NCBI RefSeq assembly: GCF_900177375.1
Contig: NZ_FWZU01000002.1
Location: 1-64,000, forward strand
DNA from: Desulfovibrio gilichinskyi
Lineage (GTDB): Bacteria; Desulfobacterota; Desulfovibrionia; Desulfovibrionales; Desulfovibrionaceae
Length of the DNA: 64,000 nucleotides
Reading direction: 5' to 3'
Shown here: one piece after another, positions 26,616 through 35,287 of the stretch
Layout: each line of letters starts with the position of its first letter
Numbering within the stretch: the first letter of the stretch is position 1
Notes under the pieces: model-generated
Told to the model about the DNA's origin: nothing
Seen by the model: only the letters and a program-made list of their open reading frames with translations
The model's database searches: none
Program-made: the position numbers and the translations under genes

Positions 26616-27272
26616 TTAAGCTTTTTCTGCTCTGGCTTCTCTGAGCCATTGATACCAGTCTTCAAGACCTTCGCGTGAGCGACATGAAAGCGGGAAGATA
26701 GAGATGTCAGCATTTAGTTTGCGGGCATGTCTTTTGGCGTTTTCAAGGTCAAAGTCAACATAAGGAAGAAGATCTATTTTATTAAGGATCATAACGGAAG
26801 AAATATGGAACATGAGGGGGTATTTTTCAGGTTTATCATCGCCCTCAGTCACCGTCAGCAAGGTTATTTTATGGTCTTCACCGACATTGAATTCCGCAGG
26901 GCATACAAGGTTTCCCACATTTTCAACAAAAAGTATATCAAGTCCTTTCGTATCAATAAGAGATAAAGCCTCTTTAACCTGACTTGAATTGAGGTGACAG
27001 CCGCCTTCAGTATTAATCTGCACAGCCTGTGCGCCTGTTGCCGCTACGCGGCGTGCATCGTTATCTGTCTGCAAATCGCCCTCAATAACCGCCATTTTGA
27101 ATTCGCCTTTAAGGTCAGCGAGTGTTTTTTCAAGAAGGCTGGTTTTACCGGATCCAGGAGAACTCATGAGATTAAGACACAGGATCTTATTTTTAGTAAA
27201 AAATTTATTCAGTTCTTCTGCAATTCGATCATTGGCTTCTAAAATATTCCTTATAACAGGTACTTCACCCAT
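26616..27272 (-). CDS. hypB: Hydrogenase nickel-insertion GTPase HypB
   Basis: A 218-residue SIMIBI-class GTPase that drives nickel insertion into [NiFe] hydrogenase. Walker A is SSPGSGKTS (residues 37-45), EGDLQTDNDARR is near 85, the metal-site segment GGCHL is near 109, and NKIDLLPY is near 164. It lacks both an N-terminal CxxCGC site and a His-rich tail, so nickel storage must be elsewhere. It follows hypA by 20 bp. The remaining hyp genes and hydrogenase genes are not in the window. Confidence 0.93.
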   Translation of the reverse strand: MGEVPVIRNILEANDRIAEELNKFFTKNKILCLNLMSSPGSGKTSLLEKTLADLKGEFKMAVIEGDLQTDNDARRVAATGAQAVQINTEGGCHLNSSQVKEALSLIDTKGLDILFVENVGNLVCPAEFNVGEDHKITLLTVTEGDDKPEKYPLMFHISSVMILNKIDLLPYVDFDLENAKRHARKLNADISIFPLSCRSREGLEDWYQWLREARAEKA

Positions 27273-27292
27273 ATTCGTCTCCTTAATTAATC

Positions 27293-27640
27293 TTAATCAA
27301 TCTCTAACCCTTCGATCTGTAATTCTTTACCTTGAAGAACCTTATGTCCAATTTCAAGGCCGCAGTCCGGGCAGGGCATGTAAAGCTTATCCTCAGGGGT
27401 GAATTCTTTCTGACAACCGCCGCAACTGACTTTTATAGGTATTTCATTCACAACGAGAACCGAGCCTTGAAGAGGGGTTTCCATGGTAATGGCTTCCCAT
27501 CCGAATATCAAAGCATCTGAGACGATTCCCGCAAGAGCTCCGTTAGCCACAATTACTTTTTTGAGCGTGGCGTCAGGGTGCTTCTCCATTTCCTCTTGGA
27601 CTATTGCAAGTATACTTTGAGCTATTGACATTTCATGCAT
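27293..27640 (-). CDS. hypA: Hydrogenase nickel metallochaperone HypA
   Basis: A 115-residue protein. It begins MHEMSIAQ, where His2 is the conserved nickel ligand, and has a zinc ribbon made by CGGC near 73 and CPDC near 90. It delivers nickel to the HypB-hydrogenase precursor. It is the first gene of a hypA-hypB pair. Length is normal. No regulatory site is clear in the upstream 315 bp. Confidence 0.93.
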   Translation of the reverse strand: MHEMSIAQSILAIVQEEMEKHPDATLKKVIVANGALAGIVSDALIFGWEAITMETPLQGSVLVVNEIPIKVSCGGCQKEFTPEDKLYMPCPDCGLEIGHKVLQGKELQIEGLEID

Positions 27641-27955
27641 GAATTTGGACTACCTCAAAAAGGAGTCAGGGGCAAGATACTTCAAAGTAGAAATTGAATG
27701 GGTTTAGTTATTTGCATTTAAAATAAACATTTTTTTTGAGTATATAACAGTTTAAAAGGATTGATATAAGGTAAGTCGCCGTTTGCTGTACCACTCATAA
27801 ACCTTGCGTAAGTGGTGGGAGTGTTTTATCGACCTGTAATACGTTGCAGACGTTTGGATGACGCTTTTAAAAAAGTGTATTCATATTTCAATGTTAATGC
27901 TTAAAGCATAACTTTATTACGAGTCCGGTGTTACCGGATTCTGGAGGACTAATAG
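27641..27955. other. Divergent intergenic region, hypA and CBS-ACT gene
   Basis: No gene is visible. It holds short inverted repeats: ACCACT with AGTGGT around 27790-27817, ATGCT-TAA-AGCAT at 27897-27909 and TCCGGT-GTT-ACCGGA at about 27923-27937, the last just before the ribosome binding site of the CBS gene. Their roles are unknown. Confidence 0.45.
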
Positions 27956-28612
27956 ATGTATGTAGGACTGAAAATGCTCAAGGATTTTGTTACAGTAACT
28001 CCTGAAACTTTAGTGAAGGATGCGAACAAACTTCTCGAAGATAATCAGTTGTGGATGCTTCTTGTCAAAGAAGGTGAAGAGCTGATTGGTTATGTCACCA
28101 AAGAGGATGTCCGTGCAGCTCTGCCATCCGTCATTACTTCCCTTGAGAAACATGAGCTCGGCTATTTGCTGAGTAAGCTCACTGTCAAGGATGTCGTCCG
28201 CAAAAACATAACCACAATCCCTCCTGAAACAGACATCGAATCGGCCGCGGATCTTATGTATGAGATGAATCTCTCAGGTCTGGCTGTTGTAGATAAAGAG
28301 GGGAAGCTGATAGGTTATATTAACCGGAATAAAATGCTGGAAGTTCTCGTTGAAGAAATGGGACTTAAACAAGGCGGTTCACGTATTGTAGTTGAAGCGG
28401 AAGAAAGAACCGGAGTTCTGTATGAGCTTGCAGGTATTATTTCAAATATGAAATACAGTATTATCAGCACAGGTCTGTTTTTTCATAAAAACCGCAGAAT
28501 GGTTGTTGTCCGTGTAGATACTGATGATCCTTCTCCTATAATTGAATCGTTAAGGGAACGCGGGCATAAAGTTGTAGGTCCGGATTCCTTTAAAAATGAA
28601 TGGAAATCTTAG
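27956..28612 (+). CDS. CBS-pair and ACT domain protein (AcuB-like)
   Basis: A 218-residue protein with two CBS domains (about 8-60 and 78-135, the second with VKDVVRKNITTIPPETDIESA in part) and a C-terminal ACT domain (about 143-210). This CBS-CBS-ACT order is found in AcuB-like proteins. CBS pairs bind adenine nucleotides and ACT domains bind amino acids or similar ligands, so it is a likely metabolic sensor; its target is not evident. GGAGG lies 9 nt before the ATG. It is monocistronic, closed by a terminator. Confidence 0.82.
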   Translation: MYVGLKMLKDFVTVTPETLVKDANKLLEDNQLWMLLVKEGEELIGYVTKEDVRAALPSVITSLEKHELGYLLSKLTVKDVVRKNITTIPPETDIESAADLMYEMNLSGLAVVDKEGKLIGYINRNKMLEVLVEEMGLKQGGSRIVVEAEERTGVLYELAGIISNMKYSIISTGLFFHKNRRMVVVRVDTDDPSPIIESLRERGHKVVGPDSFKNEWKS

Positions 28613-28638
28613 TTTCTGATTCCATCTTCTAAAAAAGT

Positions 28639-28672
28639 AAAAAGGGCCGTATCTTAAAGATGCGGCCCTTTT
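28639..28672 (+). terminator. Bidirectional intrinsic terminator
   Basis: AAAAGGGCCG and an inner ATCT pair with AGAT and CGGCCCTTTT, giving a strong hairpin with A- and T-rich flanks. It lies between the convergent CBS-ACT and HesB-like genes. Confidence 0.88.
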
Positions 28673-28719
28673 CTATTGGGTCTATGACCCTGGAATTTGA
28701 CGGTATAATTATTTACTGA

Positions 28720-29031
28720 TTAACCGCAGCTTCCTGAGCACGAGCCGCAAGAGCCTGCGCCGCCCATTTCCATAGCAGAAGTAATAACAAATCCGCTATA
28801 GCTCAGGTCTACTTTGAAGGGGCTTCCCTGTCCGTTAAGTTCTTTGTCTATTACAAAGTTGAATCCCGCTGCATCAAGGTTTTCGTCAGTGTCTTTTGGC
28901 TCATCCAGAGCCAATGCCAATCTTGGACCTGATCAACCACCTGTGGCGAGGTAGATGCGAATAGGGGTTTTTTCTTTATCAGCAAAATAGCTTTCCAGCT
29001 GCTTGGTGGCAGCTTCTGTGATTTCAACCAT
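28720..29031 (-). CDS. HesB/IscA-like selenoprotein (Sec33)
   Basis: A 103-residue A-type Fe-S carrier-like protein read through an in-frame TGA at 28933-28935, codon 33. The context is ATGG-U-SGPRLAL, where ordinary HesB/IscA proteins have Cys in GGCSG. Homology runs on both sides of the UGA, from MVEITEAATKQLESYF to the Cys/Gly-rich tail GSCGSCSGSCG. A GGAGGAAAC site precedes the ATG. HesB-like selenoproteins are a known family in deltaproteobacteria; their exact job is unclear, but Fe-S or redox chemistry is likely. Standard annotation would truncate this gene to its last 66 codons. selD in the same window supports selenocysteine use. Confidence 0.9.
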
Positions 29032-29223
29032 TGTTTCCTCCTTATAGGGCTTGTCTATGCAAAAGTAAGTTTTCTATTAGGTTTTGTCAAATGTACAATG
29101 TTGACCTTGAAAGTCTCTTAAGGTAGGAAATAAATTCAGTTCAGTTTTATCAACAAAATTATTTGTTTTAGATATTCCAACAAGACAAACTAAACGCTCC
29201 ATCGTTTATAGGGAGTCATTATA

Positions 29224-29778
29224 ATGAAGACTAAAGATCTCATCTTGGAAACAGCCAAAGAAATGATTTCTCAGGTGGGTTTTCATAGAGCAACTACTTC
29301 TAATTTAGCTAAAACAGCTAATATTTCAGAAGGAACCATATACAGGCACTTTGAAAGTAAAGAAGATATTCTTCTTCACATTCTAACAGGGCTTGAAAAT
29401 GAATTTTCATACTATGTTGAAAGCATTCATCAGAGAATTGATAAAGGCGAGTGCACATTTGATTTGATAATGTCAGAGTACTTTAATTTTGTTACAGCAA
29501 ATGAAGTTGACCTTAAGATCATGCTTTCCACATATGGTTTGCTGGATTCTTCTAAAAGGTTGATGGCTATTTTCCTTAAGAATCTTGAGCTTATTCTTGG
29601 TGAATGCATCAAGGACGGAATCAAAAAAGGTATTGTCAAAGATGTTCCTGTGGAAGAAAATGCCACAGTCGTCATGACAATTATTTTCGGTTTGACCAGA
29701 CTTCATTTGTACTGGCCTGATCAAGGCGATGTACGTACAGAAGCTATTGCTTTCTGCCGTCGCAGTCTGCTTAAATAG
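29224..29778 (+). CDS. TetR-family transcriptional regulator
   Basis: A 184-residue regulator with an N-terminal TetR helix-turn-helix (about 5-52, with ATTSNLAKTANISEGTIYRH in part) and a helical ligand-binding C-terminal region typical of the family. It converges on the copper ATPase gene, with a terminator between, so it is not obviously that gene's regulator. The effector is unknown. A GGGAG site precedes the ATG. Confidence 0.88.
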   Translation: MKTKDLILETAKEMISQVGFHRATTSNLAKTANISEGTIYRHFESKEDILLHILTGLENEFSYYVESIHQRIDKGECTFDLIMSEYFNFVTANEVDLKIMLSTYGLLDSSKRLMAIFLKNLELILGECIKDGIKKGIVKDVPVEENATVVMTIIFGLTRLHLYWPDQGDVRTEAIAFCRRSLLK

Positions 29779-29800
29779 ATTTTATAAAAAGTTTTTTGCA

Positions 29801-29832
29801 GGGTCGTTCAGTAATGAACGGCCCTTTTTTTT
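29801..29832 (+). terminator. Intrinsic terminator after the TetR gene
   Basis: GGGTCGTTCA pairs with TGAACGGCCC (one G-T pair) around a 4-nt loop, followed by eight T. Confidence 0.92.
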
Positions 29833-29839
29833 GATCTGA

Positions 29840-32320
29840 TTAGACCGTAAAAAACTTCAGTCGCAATGCATTGGTCACTACTGTTACTGAACTTAGCGAC
29901 ATTGCCGCGGCGGCGAACATGGGTGAAAGAGTCGGTCCACCGAAAATGTAGAGCAATCCTGCTGCAACAGGAATTCCGAGTACGTTGAAAGCAAAGGCCC
30001 AGAAAAGGTTCTGCTTGATATTTTTGACTGTAGCACGGCTGAGAGCTAAAGCTGTCAGAACCCCTGTGAGGTCTCCCTTCATCAGCACAATGTCGCCTGA
30101 TTCAATGGCAACATCAATTCCTGTTCCCATGGCAATTCCAAGGTCCGCTGAGGCCAGCGCGGGCGCATCGTTGATGCCGTCACCAACCATTGCGACTTTT
30201 CTTCCTTGAGCTTTTTCTCTGTTAACAACTTCAGCTTTGCGGTCCGGCATTACCTGCGCGACCACTTCATCTATACCTGCGCTTTTTGCTATTGTTCTGG
30301 CAACTTTCTCGTTATCTCCGGTAAGCATAACTGTTTTTACGCCTAAGTCGTGAAGTTTTTTTATTGTTGCAGGAGCTTCTTTTTTAATTTTGTCAGCAAT
30401 TGCCATAATTGCGGCAAGTTTTCCGTCTATGGCGATGTAAAGCGGACTTTGCCCGGCAGATTCGAAGCGAGAAGCTGCCTCTGTAGCATTTTTAGCGTCA
30501 AGTCCTGTTACAAAATTACGGCTCAGGTATTCTTTATTGCCGAGCAGCATTGAGTGTCCGCCTGTCTCTGTGGCAATACCGAGCCCTGCAACTCCAGTAA
30601 ATGATGTTGTTTCAGGCAGAGATACTTCTTGCTTTTCCGCCGCGCGCAGGACTGCTTTTGCAAGGGGGTGTTCAGATTGCTGTTCTGCAGATGCCGCGAG
30701 GGACAGCAGTTCTTCTCCATTTTGTCCATCCGCTAGAAATGTATCAACTAACTCAGGCTGTCCGTAGGTCAGAGTGCCTGTTTTATCGAAGATCATGGTG
30801 TTTATTTTTCCGGCTGTTTCAAGAGCTTCACCCGATTTTACAAGTACGCCGAGCTGTGCGCCGCGTCCTGTTCCGACCATAATTGCAGTAGGCGTTGCAA
30901 GTCCCATGGCGCACGGGCAGGCAATAACCATCACGCTGATAAAAATACGCAAGGCAAACGAAAAAGGTTCGTCGCTGAAAACGTACCAGCTGAGACCGGA
31001 AAGAACGGCAATAGCCATTACCGAAGGCACAAAATAAAAACTTACGGTATCCGCAAGGCTGGAGATCGGAGCTTTTGACCCTTGAGCCTCCTGCACGAGT
31101 TTAATGATGCGTGAAAGAACAGTGTTTTCACCGACATTCTTGACCCGTACTTTCAGTGCTCCGCCGCCGGTGTTTACAGTGCCGCCTGCAACGGAGTCAC
31201 CGACAGTTTTTGATACAGGCATGCTCTCACCTGTAAGCATGGACTCATCCAGTTCAGAACGGCCTTCGTACACAGTTCCGTCTGCGCCTACTCTGTCACC
31301 GGGGCGGATGAGAATATTATCGCCTGGGCCTATTTCTTCGATCGGAGTTGAAACCTGTTTATTGTTTTCAAGTAAAATGGCCATTGCCGGAGTCAGGTCC
31401 ATTAATTTTTCAATAGCTTCTGAAGTGCGTGATTTGGCGCGCCCTTCTTGAAATTTTCCCAGTAAAATAAGTGTAATAATTGTTGCGGCGGATTCAAAAT
31501 AAAGATCCATGGCCTTTACCATGGGATCAACACCGATTGCGATTTCAACAAGATTCCAGAAGGAATATACAAACGCCGCAGATGTTCCAACTGCAATCAG
31601 TGAATCCATGTTTGGAGCACCGCGCAGAATATTCGGGATACCGTGGATGTAAAAATCTTTACCGAACCAGATTACAGGCAAGGTCAAGAAAAGTTGGACG
31701 AGGGCAAATCCAAGCGGCGAATCGTGCGGATTTATAACAGATGGCAACCCCATGCCGACCATGTGGCCCATGGTTATGATGAGCAGGGGAATGGTGAATG
31801 CCAGAGCATAGATCAGCTTTTTTTTCATTAGAGCCAGTTTTGCCGCGTTATCTTCACGTCTGGCTTCAAAATTTTTATGTGCGTCCTGTGCGGATTCTAT
31901 TTCTCCGGCTTCGAATCCGATATCCTTTATGGTTTGTCTTATATCTCTCAGCGAAATAATCGCGGAATTAAATTTTATAGTTGCAGTTTCACCGGGAAGA
32001 CTGACTCCGGCTTTGATTACTCCGTCCGTATTATTTAAAACACGTTCAAGCCTCGATGAACAAGCCGAGCAGGTCATGCCGGATATTGGCAGAAGAATTT
32101 CTGTTCCTGCAATTTTTTCAGTAGCTTCAAATCCAGCATTTTCAACCATTTTAATGATTTCAGCGGTCGAAACAGCCTTTTTATCGAAATCTACGGCTAA
32201 GGATTCAGTAGCCAGATTGACGCTGGCATGCTTAACTCCTTCCACGTTATTGATGACCCTTTCGAGCCTTGATGAACATGCAGAACAGGTCATTCCTTTA
32301 ATTTCAAAAAGTGTATTCAT
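29840..32320 (-). CDS. copA: Copper-exporting P1B-type ATPase
   Basis: An 826-residue heavy-metal ATPase. Two N-terminal HMA domains each carry GMTCSACSSRLERV. The membrane CPC motif is in IACPCAMGLATP, the phosphorylation site is DKTGTLT, and TGES, the HP site (SEHPLAKA) and GDGINDAPAL are present. CPC with twin GMTCxxC is the Cu(I) export signature. I start at 32320 (MNTLFEIKG), which has AGGAA upstream; the longer frame adds 16 unlike residues. No CopZ or CueR/CopY-type regulator is adjacent. Inner membrane, about eight helices. Confidence 0.93.
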   Translation of the reverse strand: MNTLFEIKGMTCSACSSRLERVINNVEGVKHASVNLATESLAVDFDKKAVSTAEIIKMVENAGFEATEKIAGTEILLPISGMTCSACSSRLERVLNNTDGVIKAGVSLPGETATIKFNSAIISLRDIRQTIKDIGFEAGEIESAQDAHKNFEARREDNAAKLALMKKKLIYALAFTIPLLIITMGHMVGMGLPSVINPHDSPLGFALVQLFLTLPVIWFGKDFYIHGIPNILRGAPNMDSLIAVGTSAAFVYSFWNLVEIAIGVDPMVKAMDLYFESAATIITLILLGKFQEGRAKSRTSEAIEKLMDLTPAMAILLENNKQVSTPIEEIGPGDNILIRPGDRVGADGTVYEGRSELDESMLTGESMPVSKTVGDSVAGGTVNTGGGALKVRVKNVGENTVLSRIIKLVQEAQGSKAPISSLADTVSFYFVPSVMAIAVLSGLSWYVFSDEPFSFALRIFISVMVIACPCAMGLATPTAIMVGTGRGAQLGVLVKSGEALETAGKINTMIFDKTGTLTYGQPELVDTFLADGQNGEELLSLAASAEQQSEHPLAKAVLRAAEKQEVSLPETTSFTGVAGLGIATETGGHSMLLGNKEYLSRNFVTGLDAKNATEAASRFESAGQSPLYIAIDGKLAAIMAIADKIKKEAPATIKKLHDLGVKTVMLTGDNEKVARTIAKSAGIDEVVAQVMPDRKAEVVNREKAQGRKVAMVGDGINDAPALASADLGIAMGTGIDVAIESGDIVLMKGDLTGVLTALALSRATVKNIKQNLFWAFAFNVLGIPVAAGLLYIFGGPTLSPMFAAAAMSLSSVTVVTNALRLKFFTV

Positions 32321-32356
32321 AGTATTTCCTGTAATATATATTGGCTGGGTACTGTT

Positions 32357-32375
32357 CAGGGATTGCATTGCCCTG
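32357..32375. promoter_or_regulatory. Inverted repeat upstream of copA
   Basis: CAGGG-N9-CCCTG lies about 37 bp upstream of the copA start. It could be an operator in the copA promoter region, but no known copper-box consensus is matched. Confidence 0.3.
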
Positions 32376-32552
32376 TTACATTTTTTATAGCTATTTGCGA
32401 AACCAAGCGGCGCAAGATAATATCGAGAACAAGTCTACTAGAGATAAGTATAATTACCATTGTGATTGTTGCAAGTTCTTATGCCGTGGACTGAATCCTA
32501 AAATTTAAACAGTTTTGAATATAAAGTTCAATTTCTTTAAAGGCGGAGTAAT

Positions 32553-33092
32553 ATGCAAAAACAAAAAATTGTCCTTTCTGAAATAGATATGTCCCGCACT
32601 CTTGATAGACTCGCCTCCGAAGTTACTGAGCGTAGAGGTAGTAGTGAAAAGCTTGCGATTATAGGTATTCAGCGTCGCGGCGCAGATTTAGCCCAGAGAC
32701 TTAAAGATCTGCTCGACAATCGACTTGGAAGAGAAATACCCTTGGGTAAGCTTGATATTAATCTTTATCGTGATGATTGGACAAATTTAAGCCGCCAGCC
32801 AAGTCTTAATCATACCGAAATACCTTTTGATATTGAAGGCTCGTCAATTATTCTTGTTGATGATGTCCTTTTCTCAGGAAGAACAATTCGCGCTGCTCTC
32901 GAAGCTGTTCTTGATTTCGGGAGGCCGCGCAGAGTTGAGCTGCTGGTACTCATTGACCGCGGACACCGTGAATTGCCTATCCGTGCTGATTATGTAGGTA
33001 AAGAAGTGCGGACAGGTGAAGATGAGCATGTAAATGTTCTGGTAAAAGAGCGTGATGATGAAGATAAAGTTGTGCTCATTCTGCCTGAATAA
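32553..33092 (+). CDS. pyrR: PyrR bifunctional pyrimidine regulator/uracil phosphoribosyltransferase
   Basis: A 179-residue type I phosphoribosyltransferase. The PRPP-binding loop is ILVDDVLFSGRTIRAAL near 100-116, and the family RRGADLA and RDD segments are present. PyrR binds pyr mRNA leaders in Gram-positive bacteria and also converts uracil to UMP; in deltaproteobacteria the regulatory part is less certain. No pyr biosynthetic gene follows. It precedes a shikimate kinase homologue by 41 bp. Confidence 0.88.
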   Translation: MQKQKIVLSEIDMSRTLDRLASEVTERRGSSEKLAIIGIQRRGADLAQRLKDLLDNRLGREIPLGKLDINLYRDDWTNLSRQPSLNHTEIPFDIEGSSIILVDDVLFSGRTIRAALEAVLDFGRPRRVELLVLIDRGHRELPIRADYVGKEVRTGEDEHVNVLVKERDDEDKVVLILPE

Positions 33093-33133
33093 TTAATTAA
33101 AAATTGTACTAAAACCGGAAGGTTCGTTTTCAT

Positions 33134-33670
33134 ATGAGTGATAGGGAATTAGTCTTTTCAGATGAGTGCGCCGTCAGCCTTATAGGAATGGCAGGAGCAG
33201 GAAAATCAACTATTGCCCCGCTTCTTGCCGCCCGATTAGATTGGGAATTTATTGATACTGATCTGGTCGTGGAATCTTTTTATGGAAGGCCGCTTCAGGA
33301 AGTCGTGGATTACCTCGGTCTTTCGGACTTTCGTAATGCCGAAGAAGAAATCATTTCCACCCTCGGCGTTGTAAGAACAGTCGTTTCCACCGGGGGAAGC
33401 GTTGTGTATGGCGAGCGGGCAATGGAAAGGCTGAAAAGCCTCGGACCTGTTGTCTATCTGCGCATGGGATGTGAAACCTGCCTTGAGCGGGTCGGTAACG
33501 GTGACGGCAGGGGACTGGCTATAAGGCCCGATCAAAGCGTTGAAAGTCTCTATAATGAACGAGTTCCGCTTTACGAACGCTACGCTGATTTTGCAGTTGA
33601 TACAGATAAATTTTCATCTGCTGAATGTACTGAGAAAATTTCTCAGTGGTTGAAATCAATACAAGAATAA
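33134..33670 (+). CDS. Shikimate kinase-like P-loop kinase
   Basis: A 178-residue kinase of the shikimate kinase family. Walker A is GMAGAGKSTIAPLLA (residues 18-32), the acidic substrate segment is DTDLVVE near 41, and the adenosine-phosphate strand STGGSVVY is near 86. The lid is in GDGRGLAIRP near 122. The usual GExxFR motif before the catalytic Arg is altered to GLSDFR, so the substrate may not be shikimate. Chromosomal neighbours (pyrR and a Cys-cluster protein) give no pathway link. Confidence 0.72.
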   Translation: MSDRELVFSDECAVSLIGMAGAGKSTIAPLLAARLDWEFIDTDLVVESFYGRPLQEVVDYLGLSDFRNAEEEIISTLGVVRTVVSTGGSVVYGERAMERLKSLGPVVYLRMGCETCLERVGNGDGRGLAIRPDQSVESLYNERVPLYERYADFAVDTDKFSSAECTEKISQWLKSIQE

Positions 33671-33695
33671 AAAGTAAGCTAAGGTTTAATAATTC

Positions 33696-34295
33696 ATGAA
33701 AAAAAGTACCAGACAAGCAGTTTTCCGTAAGCTTGATTCCCTCTATGAACGTATGGCATCCGTTTATGCAGATACTTCCGCGCGCATAGGGCTGTCGTGT
33801 GAAAATTGTGAAGAAAACTGCTGTACCAGCTATTTTCAGCACCACACATATGTTGAGTGGCTGTATTTATGGCAGGGGTTAAATAAGCTTACTGAAGAAA
33901 AAAGAAATGAGTATGTAAGGCGGGCTGAAGATTATGTGCGTGGAGCTCGAGCTATGCTTGCAAACGGTGTGCGCCCTAAAATTATGTGCCCGTTAAATGA
34001 TGACGGTCTTTGCGGTGCGTACAAGCACAGGCTTATGATCTGTCGCATGCATGGAGTTGTGAACACTTTGCTCCAGCCTAACGGCAAGCAGCATGCTTTC
34101 CCCGGGTGTTTCAAGTGTCAGGCTCTTACAGAAAATATGGAGAACGTACCTGTGCTGGACAGGACCCCGCTTTACAGAGATTTAGTCGGGTTGGAAATGG
34201 CTTTGCTCGGCAACAAGATTAAGACCATGCCCAAAGTCGATCTCACTCTTGCTGAAATGATTCTCATGGGCCCTCCTGATCTGAATAAGAAGTAA
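33696..34295 (+). CDS. YkgJ-type cysteine-cluster protein
   Basis: A 199-residue cytoplasmic protein with spaced cysteines: CENCEENCC near 30-38, MCPLNDDGLCGAY near 91-103, ICRMHG near 110 and GCFKC near 132. This is the pattern of the YkgJ/CxxCxxCC family, predicted to bind zinc or iron; the function is unknown. It follows the kinase gene by 25 bp and may share its transcript. The ribosome binding site is modest (AAGG). Confidence 0.75.
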   Translation: MKKSTRQAVFRKLDSLYERMASVYADTSARIGLSCENCEENCCTSYFQHHTYVEWLYLWQGLNKLTEEKRNEYVRRAEDYVRGARAMLANGVRPKIMCPLNDDGLCGAYKHRLMICRMHGVVNTLLQPNGKQHAFPGCFKCQALTENMENVPVLDRTPLYRDLVGLEMALLGNKIKTMPKVDLTLAEMILMGPPDLNKK

Positions 34296-34322
34296 GATAG
34301 AGAGCCGCGCGACTGTGCTGTT

Positions 34323-35183
34323 TCAGAATTTCTGTGCTGTAGCCTGTAGAAAGCCTATGAAATCTTCCATGCCCAGTTTGCGGCATTTTATATAACGTAT
34401 GGCATATTCTCTGAAAGTCAGGTCTGTTCCGTATACATGGTAACGCGTGTCCGGACCGCAGAATTCTAAACCAAGATATTCGGCAATTTGCGGATGGATA
34501 GGCTGTTCAAAATCCGGGAACGGTTCTGGAAACGATTCTGTCTGCGCGGTTGTAAGTTTGTTTATATTCAACTCGGATAAGATTGCGTTCGCTGTATTTG
34601 TCAGCAGTTCTTTTCCGGGATGATTGATCGTGTTGAAAAGCTTACGCTGTTTGTAGTTTGCAAGAATGTAATCGACGTATTTTGCAGAGCAGAAATTTTC
34701 TTTCTGTCTTTCTATTTTTTCAGATTCAGCAATTATCGATTTAAAATCGTAGATATTTGTCAGCTTGGCATTCATAAAAAGGTGCAGAATCTGGGACTCG
34801 TCAAGATCTCTTTCAAATAGAGATTCCAGAAAAGTGTCAGGGTAGTCGAATCCTTTTTTTCGAGACCATAGCGGCCAGTAATGGATGAAAAGCATACTCG
34901 GAAAAGCGATGGTTTTGCACTCAGTGTTCAGCTTGGAACTAAGTGTTGCCGAGGACAGTTCTCCCCAACCTTCTGCAAGATGCTGGTACAGAAAAAGGTC
35001 GCACTTCGCGAGAAGTTCACCAGGTATCGGCTCTCGTATATAGTTGGTGAAACGGTGAATGTCATAACTTACCTTAAATTCAGGACTTAAACTTAAAAGA
35101 TCCTCAATTGGTTCACCTTGGCAGTTCGCCTGTAATATGCAAATTCTCTTTTTCATTATGAAGTGCAGATTAGCATAATCCAT
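34323..35183 (-). CDS. WcbI-like polysaccharide-modification protein
   Basis: A 286-residue protein whose N-terminus (ILQANCQGEPIEDLL) and later FPSMLFIHYWPLW resemble the WcbI family of putative acetyltransferases acting on capsular or surface polysaccharides. It is alone on the minus strand between plus-strand metabolic genes. Neither candidate ATG (35183 or 35156) has a clear ribosome binding site; homology begins at the second. No glycosyltransferase is adjacent, so an origin by transfer is possible. Substrate unknown. Confidence 0.62.
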   Translation of the reverse strand: MDYANLHFIMKKRICILQANCQGEPIEDLLSLSPEFKVSYDIHRFTNYIREPIPGELLAKCDLFLYQHLAEGWGELSSATLSSKLNTECKTIAFPSMLFIHYWPLWSRKKGFDYPDTFLESLFERDLDESQILHLFMNAKLTNIYDFKSIIAESEKIERQKENFCSAKYVDYILANYKQRKLFNTINHPGKELLTNTANAILSELNINKLTTAQTESFPEPFPDFEQPIHPQIAEYLGLEFCGPDTRYHVYGTDLTFREYAIRYIKCRKLGMEDFIGFLQATAQKF

Positions 35184-35287
35184 TATGGTAGCACAATAAA
35201 TAGAAGTTCCTTTCGGGAATAGCCCGGTCGATGATTTTTATAACTAAGCCCGCGGGCATCAAAGATAATTATTTAAGGTAAAATTAT

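Noticed and set aside
28720-28920. A 66-residue protein starting at TTG (28920)
   Set aside because: It is the downstream part of the HesB-like selenoprotein; homology continues upstream through the UGA to an ATG with a good ribosome binding site.
35184-35287. Cobalamin riboswitch before cobT
   Set aside because: The gap is only about 100 bp and shows no B12-box-like core or the needed stems.
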